Part shown: one piece after another, positions 1-5,421 of the stretch | How positions within the stretch are numbered: the first letter of the stretch is position 1 | How the letters are laid out: the number at the start of each line of letters is the position of its first letter | Assembly (NCBI GenBank): GCA_031119515.1 | Contig: JAVHXR010000114.1 | Span: 1-5,421, forward strand | DNA from: Propionicimonas sp. | GTDB taxonomy: Bacteria; Actinomycetota; Actinomycetes; Propionibacteriales; Propionibacteriaceae | Direction: 5' to 3' | Length of the DNA: 5,421 bases | Notes under the pieces: generated by a model | Seen by the model: the letters and a program-made list of their open reading frames with translations, nothing else | Database searches by the model: none | Told to the model about the DNA's origin: nothing | Translations under genes and position numbers: made by a program

Positions 1-1710
1 GATGGACGCCTCGTAGTAGTCGGTGTTGTAGCCAGAGGTCGCTGTGGTCGTCGGGAAGGTCCCGTCCTGGTTGCGGTTGTGCGCGAAGCCGGAGAACCCG
101 TCCGCGGTCATGCTGGCGTCCCAGACGTTCTTCCAGTTCTGGGCGCGGGCGCTGTAGGTGGCCGCGTCCGCGGTCTTGCCGAGCCCCTTGGCCATCACGG
201 CGAGCGAGTGGTCGTTGATGGCGAAGCCCATCGTGGCCGAGGCCGGCTTGATCCGGCTGGCGTAGGTGAGCCCGTTGAGCGCCGTGGCACCGCTGTAGTG
301 GTAGCCGGTGTTCACGTACTGCGCGCTCCGCAGGGCCTGGGAGTCACCCTTCACCGCGGCGTAGGCGGCCTCCCAGTCGACCCCTGGGACCCGCTTGAGG
401 AACGCGTCCGCGACGACGTTCTCGGCCTCGTTGCCGCCCTGGCCGGACAGGAACTCCTTGCCCGAGGTGAAGGTCTCGGCGATGTAGCCGTTGTCCTGGT
501 ACCGCTTGATGAACGAGTTGATGTTCTCCCCGACCATGGCCGGCCGGGTCAGCGACAGGAACGGGAAGACGGTCTTCCAGGAGTCCCAGAGCGTGTAGTA
601 GTCGTCCCAGTAGCCGTTGTCGGCGACCCGGTCGCGCGGCTGGACGTTGGTGTGGAAGAGAGCGGTGTAGAACTTCGCCTTCTGGGCCTCGGTCACGGCG
701 CCACCGAGTTCGACGTCGTCGAGGATCTCGTTCCACGCCGTTCCCGCAGCTGCCCGGGTGGCGTCGAAGTCCCAGGCCGGAATCTGCTCGTCGAGCAGCT
801 CGGTGGCGTTCGCCGCCGAGACGAAGGAGATCGCGATCTTGACGTTGACCGCCTCGCCGGCGGTGGTGGGGAACGTGAGGTAGGCCCCGAGACGGGTCGT
901 TGCCGCGGTCTGCGAGGTGGTGCCGGCATGGCGCCCGCCGGCGTCCCAGGTGCCCACCTCGGACGGGGTCTTGTCGTAGCGGAGTGCGAAGTACATGTCC
1001 CACTGGGCGGGGTTCCAGTTGCTGCCGAACCGCCCGCCGCCGGTGATGAGGTGGTTCGCCTGGTCGATGGTGACGCTGCCGCCGCTCTTCAGCGCGACCG
1101 AGCCGCCGATCTTGCGGCTGAGGTCGAGCACCAGGGAGGAATCGGCCGCCGCGGGATAGGTGAAGCGGTAGAGCGCGGCGTTGTCGGTCGGCGTGATCTC
1201 GGTCTTGATGCCGTACCTGGACAGCGTGGCGGTGTAGTAGTCGGCGCTGCCCGCCTCGCCGGTGACCGGCGACGCATGGTTGGCCTCGGTGGTCTCGACC
1301 CCGCCGGTCTGCGGCGACAGCAGGAAGTTGCCGTAGGACTGGGTGCCTCCGGTGCCCTGGGAGTACAGCTGCCCGAAGCCGACGACCGCGTTGCCCGGGG
1401 TGTACCCGCCGTTGTCGGGCGACAGCGTCTCGGGGCTGGGATGGATCGAGCCGTTCGGCCGCGTCGGTCCGGCGATGGTCGCGCTCGACGTGGTGCCGAC
1501 CAGCGTGTTCACGTACTGCACCAGGCCGGTGTCCGGGGCGGCCTGCGCGACGCCAGCCAGCGGGCTGACCAGTCCCCAGGCCAGGCTGAGCGCAGCGACC
1601 GCTGCCAGCGGCCGGGTAAGCCGCACCCGCCCCGGACGCTGCCGGCTCCCCCGGCCGGGCAGGCCCCGGTCGCCGGACGATCCACTACCTCGCGCTGCGC
1701 GCTGCGTCAT
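1..1710 (-). CDS. Secreted GH92 family alpha-mannosidase, C-terminus cut by window edge
   Basis: Likely a calcium-dependent exo-acting alpha-mannosidase that trims mannose from glycans or mannan outside the cell. The first 570 residues are present and no stop is reached; family members usually run to about 750 or more. The ATG at 1708-1710 follows GGAGGAG at a 9-base spacing. Residues 1-57 form a Sec-type signal: a long arginine-rich n-region, a hydrophobic stretch at about 35-55, and a probable cut after AQA at 55-57. There is no twin arginine. The GH92 N-terminal beta-sandwich begins with YVNTLVGT (66-73), followed by PNGSIHPSPET. The helical domain shows LWDSWKT (374-380), INSFIKRYQDNGYIAETF and GGNEAENVVADAF, where Glu428 is a candidate for the general acid. 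The region holding the usual catalytic Asp pair lies beyond the window. Family assignment is from motif recall; the exact mannosidic linkage cannot be told. It appears to be transcribed apart from the kinase upstream. Confidence 0.88.
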   Translation of the reverse strand, partial: MTQRAARGSGSSGDRGLPGRGSRQRPGRVRLTRPLAAVAALSLAWGLVSPLAGVAQAAPDTGLVQYVNTLVGTTSSATIAGPTRPNGSIHPSPETLSPDNGGYTPGNAVVGFGQLYSQGTGGTQSYGNFLLSPQTGGVETTEANHASPVTGEAGSADYYTATLSRYGIKTEITPTDNAALYRFTYPAAADSSLVLDLSRKIGGSVALKSGGSVTIDQANHLITGGGRFGSNWNPAQWDMYFALRYDKTPSEVGTWDAGGRHAGTTSQTAATTRLGAYLTFPTTAGEAVNVKIAISFVSAANATELLDEQIPAWDFDATRAAAGTAWNEILDDVELGGAVTEAQKAKFYTALFHTNVQPRDRVADNGYWDDYYTLWDSWKTVFPFLSLTRPAMVGENINSFIKRYQDNGYIAETFTSGKEFLSGQGGNEAENVVADAFLKRVPGVDWEAAYAAVKGDSQALRSAQYVNTGYHYSGATALNGLTYASRIKPASATMGFAINDHSLAVMAKGLGKTADAATYSARAQNWKNVWDASMTADGFSGFAHNRNQDGTFPTTTATSGYNTDYYEASI

Positions 1711-1719
1711 TGCCAGTCA

Positions 1720-1726
1720 CTCCTCC
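1720..1726 (-). promoter_or_regulatory. Ribosome binding site of the GH92 gene
   Basis: GGAGGAG on the minus strand, 9 bases before the ATG at 1710. It fixes the start, because an in-frame TGA at 1717-1719 excludes any upstream in-frame start. Confidence 0.8.
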
Positions 1727-1880
1727 ACCAGGGCGGCGGCTCCCACCGCGCCGACCAAGAATCCGCCCGGGAGCCCGGGCACCGTGGCGACGGCGGCACG
1801 GCCGCGCGCCCCGGAGATTCGCTTGCCTCGACCTGACCCACGCCGGCAGGACGAACGGCGTCCGGCTCGCGAAGGTTTTA

Positions 1881-1894
1881 TGTCAACGTTGTCA
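1881..1894. promoter_or_regulatory. LacI-type operator palindrome
   Basis: The plus strand reads TGTCAACGTTGTCA. It is a 14-base inverted repeat with one mismatched pair (third position from each end) around a perfect CAACGTTG core. An AACGTT centre is typical of LacI/GalR-family operators, as known for the family. It sits in the only AT-rich patch of the gap, about 10-20 bases downstream of the predicted transcription start. From there a bound repressor would block the GH92 transcript. The regulator gene is not in the window. A second ACGTT occurs at 1910-1914, within the candidate -10. Confidence 0.5.
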
Positions 1895-1909
1895 GTTTCG
1901 GCCGGCCTG

Positions 1910-1938
1910 ACGTTACCCAATCTCCGCCCGCCACACAA
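1910..1938 (-). promoter_or_regulatory. Candidate sigma70-type promoter for the GH92 gene
   Basis: On the minus strand, TTGTGT (1933-1938) and TAACGT (1910-1915) are separated by exactly 17 bases. The -10 fits the TAnnnT pattern, while the -35 matches only in its first three bases. Transcription would start near 1903, leaving a leader of about 190 bases before the GH92 ATG. It lies upstream of the palindromic operator, which is a coherent arrangement. The call rests on pattern matching only. Confidence 0.4.
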
Positions 1939-1958
1939 CGCCGTATCACCGCCCCGCT

Positions 1959-1982
1959 CCGGCCGGACCCGCTGCCGGCCGG
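1959..1982 (-). terminator. GC-rich hairpin just after the kinase stop, possible terminator
   Basis: CCGGCCGG at 1959-1966 and 1975-1982 can pair perfectly as an 8-base stem with an 8-base loop, beginning one base past the TGA of the kinase gene. No T-tract follows, so it is not a classic intrinsic terminator. GC-rich hairpins without a T-tract have been proposed as terminators in Actinomycetota. Each arm is also self-palindromic, which makes a chance occurrence in such GC-rich DNA more likely. Confidence 0.4.
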
Positions 1983-1983
1983 C

Positions 1984-2802
1984 TCAGCCGACGACGGCGT
2001 ACCCGGGGGTGCCGGGGGAAGCCGCCGTGGCGAGCCTGGCCTGCGCGGCGTGCGCCTCCAGGGCCACCCCGACGATGCCACTGTCGTTCTCCAGGTGGGC
2101 CCGGACGACCGGTGCCTCGAGTTGCAGCAGCGGCAGGAACCGGTCGGCGTCGCGGCTGATCCCGCCCCCGATGATGATCAGGTCCGGCCAGACCAGGCTC
2201 TCGGTGTAGCCCAGGTACTCCTGGAGGCGCGACACCCACTGCGCCCAGGAGAGGTTCTCCCGGACGCGCGCGGCGGCCGAGGCCCACGGGCAGCAGTCGA
2301 AGCCGTCGATGGTGAGGTGCCCAAATTCGGTGTTGGGCACGAGGCGACCGTCCACGAACAGCGCCGAGCCGATCCCGGTCCCCAGGGTGATCACCAGCAC
2401 CACCCCGGTGTGGCCGCGGCCGGCACCCAGGCCGAGTTCGGCCAGCCCCGCGGCATCGGCGTCGTTGAGGACGGTGACAGGGATGCCCAGCTCGCCGCCG
2501 AACAGCTCCCCGGCATGGGTACCGATCCAGGTCGGGTCGATGTTGGTGGCATTGCGGACGATCCCGTGCCGCACCACCGCAGGGATCGTCACCCCGACGG
2601 GGGTGCCGGCCGGGAGGCCGAAGTGGCGGTACAGCTCGCTCACCGTGGCCGCCACCGCGGCAGGGGTGGCCGGCTGGGGGGTGTCGAGGCAGTGGCGGGC
2701 GGCGGCCAGCCGACCGGTCGCCACGTCCACCGGGGCACCCTTGATGCCGGTGCCGCCGATGTCGATACCGAGGGCGAGCGAGCCCGCCGGCGGGTTCGTC
2801 AT
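1984..2802 (-). CDS. ppgK: ROK-family sugar kinase, polyphosphate glucokinase (PpgK)-like
   Basis: A cytoplasmic kinase expected to phosphorylate glucose or a similar sugar at O6 using polyphosphate and/or ATP. It has 272 residues, the normal PpgK size. The phosphate-binding motif LGIDIGGTGIKG is at 11-22, TPQPATP at 41-47, NDADAAGLAE at 113-122 with catalytic-candidate Asp114, TLGTGIGSA at 139-147, NTEFGHL at 157-163, and IIGGGISRDAD at 210-220. It lacks the CxCGxxGC zinc motif of ordinary ROK kinases, as PpgK does. The ATG at 2802 is preferred: GGAAGGA lies 6 bases upstream. A GTG five codons earlier would overlap that site. The gene starts 62 bases after the glycyl radical enzyme stop, so co-transcription is likely. 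An unusual DCCPW at 169-173 stands where I recall a DAE-type sequence in relatives. The true substrate could be glucose, mannose or an anhydrosugar. Confidence 0.85.
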   Translation of the reverse strand: MTNPPAGSLALGIDIGGTGIKGAPVDVATGRLAAARHCLDTPQPATPAAVAATVSELYRHFGLPAGTPVGVTIPAVVRHGIVRNATNIDPTWIGTHAGELFGGELGIPVTVLNDADAAGLAELGLGAGRGHTGVVLVITLGTGIGSALFVDGRLVPNTEFGHLTIDGFDCCPWASAAARVRENLSWAQWVSRLQEYLGYTESLVWPDLIIIGGGISRDADRFLPLLQLEAPVVRAHLENDSGIVGVALEAHAAQARLATAASPGTPGYAVVG

Positions 2803-2808
2803 GTCACG

Positions 2809-2815
2809 TCCTTCC
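2809..2815 (-). promoter_or_regulatory. Ribosome binding site of the kinase gene
   Basis: GGAAGGA on the minus strand, 6 bases before the ATG at 2802. It decides the start against the GTG at 2817, which would fall immediately upstream of this site and leave that GTG without a binding site of its own. Confidence 0.75.
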
Positions 2816-2831
2816 ACGCTGAAGTCGTCTG

Positions 2832-2851
2832 GCCCCGGCGTCCGCCGGGGC
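2832..2851 (-). promoter_or_regulatory. Intercistronic GC-rich hairpin
   Basis: GCCCCGGCG and CGCCGGGGC form a perfect inverted repeat around TC; the practical fold is an 8-base stem with a GTCC loop. It lies in the 62-base gap between the glycyl radical enzyme and kinase genes. There is no T-tract after it, so it more likely affects mRNA stability or relative expression than acting as a full terminator. This is inference. Confidence 0.4.
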
Positions 2852-2864
2852 AGCTCCGGGGTCG

Positions 2865-5303
2865 CTACAGGGTCTGTTCGGTCCTGGCGATGATGTCATC
2901 CTGGGTCGCCCGCGACAGCACGTTGAAGAAGGCGCTGTAGCCGGCCACGCGCACGATCAGGTCGCGGTGCCGTTCGGGATGGGCCTGGGCGTCGAGCAGG
3001 GTCGCCCGGTCCACCACGTTGTACTGCACGTGGAAGCCGTCCAGCCGGTTGAAGAAGGTCCGCAGCAGCAGGACGAGCTTGCGCCGGTCGGCGTCCTTGC
3101 GCAACACCTGCGGGGTGACCTTCTGGTTGAGCAGGACGCCGCCGGTGATCCGGGTGGTGTCAAGCTTCGAGACCGACTTGAAGACCGCCGTCGGCCCGTG
3201 GGTGTCGGCGCCGTGGCTGGGCGAGCAGCCCTCCGCCAGCGGCTCGCCCGCGCGGCGACCGTCCGGCGTGGCCATGGTGGAGGCGCCCTGGGGGACGTTC
3301 GCCGAGATCGACGACGTACCGGCGTAGTAGCCGCCGCCGATCGGCCCGCGGCCGTACCTGGTGTTGTGGTGACGGAAGATCTCGTCGATGCAGCTGTCGT
3401 AGGCCCGGACGAGCAGGCCGTCGACATAGTCGTCGTCGTTGCCGTACTTGGGCGCACCGGCCAGCGCGGCCTGGATCTCGGCACCGCGCGCCCCGGCGAA
3501 GTCGTCCAGCAGGGCTTCCCACAGTTCGGCGGCGGTAACCGTCCCGTCCTCGAACACGCATCTGCGGATCGCCGCCAGCGAGTCGCCGAGGTTGGCGATC
3601 CCCACCTGCAGGCCGGACACGAAGTCGTAGACGGCTCCCCCCTCCTTGATCGGCCTGCCGCGGCCGAGACAGTCCTCGACCAGGGTCGAGCACAGGATGT
3701 CGGCGACGTTCTCCTCCAGCGCGATGTCGCAGGCGGAGTCGAGAATCACGCAGTGCCGCTGGAACTCCCGGACGGTGACGTCCCAGGCGGCCATCAGCTC
3801 CTCGAAGTCGGCCATCTGGGTGAAGTGCCGTCCCGCCGGCGCGAGTTGCTCGCCCGAGCGCGGGTCGCGCCCGCCGTTCATCGCGGTCAGCAGGGTCTTG
3901 GGGAAGTTGAGGAAGCTCATCCCGGTGCACCGGTAGCCCCACTTGCCGGGGACGGCAACCTCGACGCAGCCGATCGCCGAGTAGTTGTAGGCGTCCGCCT
4001 CCGCCACGCCCTTGTCGATCAGGGACGGGATGATGACCTCGTCGCTGTTGAACGCCGGCATGCCGAACCCGAGCCGCATCACCTGGATGCACTCCAGCAT
4101 GAAGTCGTCGTCCAGCCCGCCGTGGTAGCGCACCGTCAGGTTCGGTTGCGGCAGCCTGGTCTGGGCCACCGAGCGGAGCACGAGGTACGACAGCGGGTTG
4201 ACCGCGTCCCGTCCGTCGGGGGTCTGGCCGCCCACGGTGACGTTCTGGTAGAGCGGCCCGCCGGCGCTGAACCGGGTGTGCGACCAGCTGCGGATCTTGG
4301 CAAGCGTGATCGTCTTCAGCCACAGGTTGGTGAGGAGCTCGGTCGCACTGTCGGGTGTGACCCGTCCGGCCTCGAGGTCGGCGGCGTAGAACGGGTGCAG
4401 GTACTGGTCGAGGCGACCGTAGGACAGGCTGTGGCCGTTGGACTCGACCTGCAGGCACAGCTGGACCAGCCACACCGCCTGGACGGCCTCGTGGAAGGTC
4501 TGCGCGGGCTGCTCGGGGACCCGGTTCAGGATCCTGCTCATCTCCCTCAGCTCCGCGCTGCGGGCGGGGTCCGGCTCGGTGGCGGCGAGGTCGGCGGCGA
4601 GGTCGGCGTAGCGGTGGGCGAAGTCGACCACGGCGTCGAGGGTGATCAGCACCGCCCGGTAGAAGAACGATCGCCTGAACTGGTCGGCGTCGGTCAGGTC
4701 GAGCCCTGCGAGCAGCGCCTCGGTGCGGGTCCGGTACCCCACCAGGCCCTCTGCCAGCACCCGCTCGTAGGAGACCGCGATGTGGGCGTCACCGGAGGTG
4801 ATGTTGCCCTCGGGGTGGATCACTCCCAGGTCGTAGAACCTGCGGCTGGCCGGTGGCATCAGGGCGAGGCCGCGGTCCTTGAGGGTGTTGTGCTCCCAGA
4901 ACGGGGCGATCTCCCGCAACGCGCGCTTGGCGTCCTGGGTGATCGTGAACCGGTCGCCCGGCCGCTTGTCGAACTCGTCCAGCTCGGCGATCACCCAGTC
5001 CATCGCGTACTCGGGCATGATCGGGGCGGCCCGGTTCGCCGACGCCTGGTTCCCGCACAGCAGCGAGGCGGGCTCGATGAAGATCGACATGTTCTCCAGC
5101 ACGTTCTTCACCATCTGCGCCCGGAGCAGCACCATCGGCTCGTCCCGGTGCAGGCGGTAGGTCTGGGTGGTGAGCACCGCCCGTTCGACGCACACCGAGG
5201 GGGAGGTCTCGATCAACTCCTCCCGCCACGCGGCCATCCTCGCGGTGAGCCTGCCGAATTGGGGCTCCTCGACCGCGGTCACCGGCTCTGTCAGGGTGGT
5301 CAT
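2865..5303 (-). CDS. Glycyl radical enzyme, YbiW/PflD (PFL2) type
   Basis: An oxygen-sensitive cytoplasmic enzyme that uses a stored glycyl radical and a thiyl radical to cleave a C-O or C-C bond. It has 812 residues, the full length for this family. The long PFL-type domain carries GNQASANRAAP (84-94), GDAHIAV (171-177), ESNGHSLSYGRLDQYL (287-302), the active-site loop IGCVEVAVPGKWGYRCTGM (444-462) with Cys446 and base Glu448, and YGNDDD (620-625). The C-terminal glycyl radical domain has ATPDGRRAGEPLAEG (678-692) and RVAGYSAFF (785-793) with radical Gly788. A single Cys rather than a Cys pair excludes classic pyruvate formate-lyase. The best resemblance by recall is E. coli YbiW, which I remember being reported as a 1,5-anhydroglucitol-6-phosphate lyase. 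The start is ATG at 5303, with AAGGA 9 bases upstream. It needs a radical-SAM activase, perhaps the gene ending just upstream. The kinase gene follows it. Family certain; substrate inferred. Confidence 0.93.
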   Translation of the reverse strand: MTTLTEPVTAVEEPQFGRLTARMAAWREELIETSPSVCVERAVLTTQTYRLHRDEPMVLLRAQMVKNVLENMSIFIEPASLLCGNQASANRAAPIMPEYAMDWVIAELDEFDKRPGDRFTITQDAKRALREIAPFWEHNTLKDRGLALMPPASRRFYDLGVIHPEGNITSGDAHIAVSYERVLAEGLVGYRTRTEALLAGLDLTDADQFRRSFFYRAVLITLDAVVDFAHRYADLAADLAATEPDPARSAELREMSRILNRVPEQPAQTFHEAVQAVWLVQLCLQVESNGHSLSYGRLDQYLHPFYAADLEAGRVTPDSATELLTNLWLKTITLAKIRSWSHTRFSAGGPLYQNVTVGGQTPDGRDAVNPLSYLVLRSVAQTRLPQPNLTVRYHGGLDDDFMLECIQVMRLGFGMPAFNSDEVIIPSLIDKGVAEADAYNYSAIGCVEVAVPGKWGYRCTGMSFLNFPKTLLTAMNGGRDPRSGEQLAPAGRHFTQMADFEELMAAWDVTVREFQRHCVILDSACDIALEENVADILCSTLVEDCLGRGRPIKEGGAVYDFVSGLQVGIANLGDSLAAIRRCVFEDGTVTAAELWEALLDDFAGARGAEIQAALAGAPKYGNDDDYVDGLLVRAYDSCIDEIFRHHNTRYGRGPIGGGYYAGTSSISANVPQGASTMATPDGRRAGEPLAEGCSPSHGADTHGPTAVFKSVSKLDTTRITGGVLLNQKVTPQVLRKDADRRKLVLLLRTFFNRLDGFHVQYNVVDRATLLDAQAHPERHRDLIVRVAGYSAFFNVLSRATQDDIIARTEQTL

Positions 5304-5312
5304 TCGGGTTCG

Positions 5313-5317
5313 TCCTT
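5313..5317 (-). promoter_or_regulatory. Ribosome binding site of the glycyl radical enzyme gene
   Basis: AAGGA on the minus strand, 9 bases before the ATG at 5303. Together with the preceding stop only 46 bases away, it suggests translation as a downstream cistron of the same transcript. Confidence 0.65.
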
Positions 5318-5349
5318 GTCTCTGGTCGGGTCTGAGGTGTCCGGGGGGC

Positions 5350-5421
5350 TCAGCCGGCCGTCACCGTGGTGACCGCCAGCCCGGCAGCGGTCAGGTGCCG
5401 GCGGATCGGCAGCGTCAGGTT
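5350..5421 (-). CDS. C-terminal end of an upstream gene, possibly a glycyl radical enzyme activase
   Basis: The last 23 codons and TGA (5350-5352) of a gene entering from the window edge. The tail reads PIRRHLTAAGLAVTTVTAG at its end. In this frame 22 of 23 codons end in G or C, against about two thirds in the only other open frame, so this frame is the coding one. Radical-SAM activases of glycyl radical enzymes often end in a helix followed by Gly-Leu-x-Val and a short glycine tail, which this resembles. Such activases commonly neighbour their target enzyme. The fragment holds no iron-sulfur motif and is too short to decide. It ends 46 bases before the glycyl radical enzyme start, consistent with one operon. 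Confidence 0.4.
   Translation of the reverse strand, partial: NLTLPIRRHLTAAGLAVTTVTAG

Larger units (their letters stand above)
1711..1983. other. Non-coding region between the kinase gene and the GH92 gene
   Basis: This 273-base gap is the longest non-coding stretch in the window. In transcription order it holds a GC-rich hairpin directly after the kinase stop, a candidate promoter, an AT-rich island with a palindromic operator, and then a leader of about 190 bases. The leader contains a small hairpin, GCCCGG-GAGC-CCGGGC, at 1765-1780 on the plus strand. I see no tRNA, riboswitch or mobile element in it. A minus-strand open frame (1717-1938) in the GH92 reading frame ends in TGA two codons before the GH92 ATG. 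It is discussed as a finding and not called as a gene. Confidence 0.6.

Noticed and set aside
79..1836. A plus-strand open frame of about 585 codons opposite the GH92 gene
   Set aside because: Same shadow effect. The minus-strand frame has a signal peptide, a ribosome binding site and GH92 motifs, while this frame has none.
1881..1886. TTGACA on the minus strand as a perfect -35 box
   Set aside because: No plausible -10 lies 16-18 bases downstream; those positions read GGACGC or GACGCC. The hexamer is better explained as part of the operator palindrome.
2050..2940. Plus-strand open frames opposite the kinase gene
   Set aside because: They have no recognisable domain and cross the kinase gene and its promoterless spacer. 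The kinase motifs are unambiguous on the other strand.
4581..4608. Tandem 12-base repeat GGCGGCGAGGTC, about 2.3 copies
   Set aside because: It lies inside the radical enzyme gene and encodes an Ala-Asp-Leu-Ala-rich helix (about residues 232-241). This is ordinary coding low complexity and not a mobile or regulatory repeat.
2865..5303. Annotation of the large gene as pyruvate formate-lyase (formate acetyltransferase)
   Set aside because: True PFL has two adjacent active-site cysteines. Here the loop has one Cys followed by Val-Glu, the pattern of the other glycyl radical enzymes.
2967..5372. A plus-strand open frame of about 800 codons opposite the glycyl radical enzyme gene
   Set aside because: It is the antisense shadow of a gene with full family motifs on the minus strand. 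Its translation is low-complexity Gly/Val/Arg/Asp-rich sequence without recognisable domains.
5304..5421. Alternative reading frame whose TGA would overlap the radical enzyme ATG (ATGA overlap)
   Set aside because: Only about two thirds of its codons end in G or C, against 22 of 23 in the frame ending at 5350, so the overlap is coincidental.

Overview
The window is very GC-rich, and its codons almost always end in G or C. Gene starts carry clear AAGGA or GGAGGA ribosome binding sites, and the best protein matches I can recall point to a high-GC Actinomycetota. All supported genes lie on the minus strand, so transcription runs from high to low coordinates. The long open frames on the plus strand are shadows caused by high GC.

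Region by region, in transcription order. (1) 5350-5421 is the last 23 codons of a gene that starts outside the window; its tail is compatible with a glycyl-radical-enzyme activase but does not prove one. (2) 2865-5303 is a complete 812-residue glycyl radical enzyme of the YbiW/PflD type, with active-site Cys446, Glu448 and radical Gly788. (3) 1984-2802 is a ROK-family kinase closely resembling actinobacterial polyphosphate glucokinase (PpgK). (4) 1711-1983 is a non-coding stretch with a GC-rich hairpin, a candidate promoter and a near-perfect LacI-type operator. (5) 1-1710 is the first 570 residues of a secreted GH92 alpha-mannosidase, cut by the window edge.

Genes 1 to 3 are closely spaced (46 and 62 bases) and probably form one operon. 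The GH92 gene looks like a separate, repressor-controlled unit. The most interesting reading is that the kinase and the radical enzyme act in sequence on a sugar or anhydrosugar: phosphorylation, then radical C-O bond cleavage. By analogy with what I recall of E. coli YbiW/PflD, the substrate could be 1,5-anhydroglucitol 6-phosphate, which would make this an anaerobic sugar-breakdown branch in an actinobacterium. That pathway assignment is inference. The enzyme family calls rest on motifs seen directly in the sequence.
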